A DNA stretch of 64,000 bases. Origin: Epiperipatus broadwayi. Its lineage: Eukaryota; Onychophora; Udeonychophora; Euonychophora; Peripatidae. The stretch lies in contig JAQFVV010000276.1 of assembly GCA_028023455.1 (NCBI GenBank), forward strand, positions 574,545-638,544, given 5' to 3'. Below, in pieces: positions 63,009 through 64,000 of the stretch. The notes beneath the pieces were generated by a model. It was not told the DNA's origin. It worked only from the letters and a program-made list of their open reading frames with translations, and ran no database searches. Made by a program: the position numbers and the translations under genes. How positions within the stretch are numbered: the first letter of the stretch is position 1; each line of letters opens with the position of its first letter.

Positions 63009-64000
63009 ATATTATTAAACCTAATAGTTATTGAATAAATATTTGTTTTAAAGATTTTTTTTATAGAAATGAGAAATTAAATATTTCTAAAAATATAACA
63101 TTATTTCAAAAAAAACATAATTTTATAAAGATTGCATTTATATAGTCTATTCTGATAAATTAATTAGAGATATTTTGTTTAATAGAAACTATAATAATAT
63201 AAATAATTTAAAACCTGATATTATAATAGAAATATATAATTTTATTTCTTTGTCTTTTTAAATTGTTTTTTTTTTGTAAGGTTTTTTAAAGAAATTATAA
63301 AATCTTTGGTACTATCCTCTACTTTAAGACACATTAGGATTTTAAGCCTGAAAAATTGGGAATAAAATTAATCCTCAAATTTAATATGCATATATGTATT
63401 TAAATAGAAAACTAATATAAATACAATAAACTGATCTAATTTATTGTGAATCTTTTTCAGACATATGGTATTTTTTATTTTAACATTTTCACTTTCCAAA
63501 CTTGAATTTTCATCCTCACTATTCCACCAGAGTACATCATCTTCACGCCATTTAAATTACAGCTGCATGTTTAATTTCTTTGACAATTTGCTTTTGGCTT
63601 TTGTATAAAAGTGTACTTTTCTATTAAAATCTGAATCATTCTTCTAAAATAATTTATATTTTTACAAATATTTTCTAAAAAAAATAAATGTGTAAAAAAA
63701 GATTCTCAAGCATAAAATAACATTAAAAGATTTCAAAACATACATTTTCACTTTAAAAAATCAAAACAAAGCTATTGGAACTGTCAAAATTTTGTCATGC
63801 ATTTGCTTGTGTATGGAACAAAAAACAACCAATCAATGCATTGGAAGACAGCCTTCTATCTCATTGTTATATTGATTTGTTAATTGTAAAAAAATTATAA
63901 AGATTATTCAGTAGAGTTTTCTCAATACAATAAAGATAAAAATCAGCAAAATAACATTAAAAGCCATGGTTTGAAAGAGTGAGTTAAAGGTGTTCACAAA
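63009..64000. other. No gene recognised
   Basis: AT-rich sequence up to the window end, without supported features. Confidence 0.5.

Overview
The window is AT-rich animal nuclear DNA (roughly a quarter G+C by eye) with one clear protein-coding gene. It is eukaryotic: there are long (TA)n, (AAT)n, (ATT)n and (CATA)n tracts, LINE and hAT remnants, tRNA-derived sequences, splice-type signals and AATAAA signals, and no dense operon-like coding. The microsatellite style (TA/TG and TA/CATA arrays) and the mix of repeats suggest an invertebrate, perhaps a mollusc or cephalopod. That is an impression, not a demonstration. Positions 3501-4000 are an assembly gap.

The gene, at 9262-10248 (+), is a complete, uninterrupted 328-residue class A GPCR resembling muscarinic and histamine H3/H4 receptors. 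It lacks the amine-binding aspartate of helix 3 (position 3.32 is Tyr) but has an aspartate at 7.43. A strong 3' splice site lies just upstream and an AATAAA lies just downstream.

Almost everything else that can be recognised is repeat. From 5.3 to 8.9 kb there are a 430-bp foldback, a 180-bp hairpin, a ~300-bp tandem repeat and a small inverted-repeat element. From 11.0 to 13.0, 13.8 to 15.7 and 42.1 to 44.4 kb there are three copies of one ~2-kb non-coding element whose ends read TTRTAAYGG, each sitting at a TA-repeat. The middle copy is inverted and is nested inside a ~540-bp foldback whose other arm preserves the empty site. From 19.3 to 19.7 and 51.1 to 54.2 kb there are three decayed copies of one LINE family, all on the minus strand. 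At 22.8-24.2 kb lies a second, Tx1/L1-like LINE end with frameshifts. At 58.0-59.8 kb lies a decayed BED-finger hAT transposase split by an (ATT)n array, next to a foldback that encloses a tRNA-like sequence. More hairpins or inverted-repeat elements lie at 19.8, 24.8, 29.5, 34.6, 41.1 and 62.9 kb.

Two short protein-like stretches at 56.7 and 57.76 kb may be exons or decayed exons of an unrecognised gene; they are reported at low confidence. No rRNA gene, intact tRNA gene or CRISPR array was seen.
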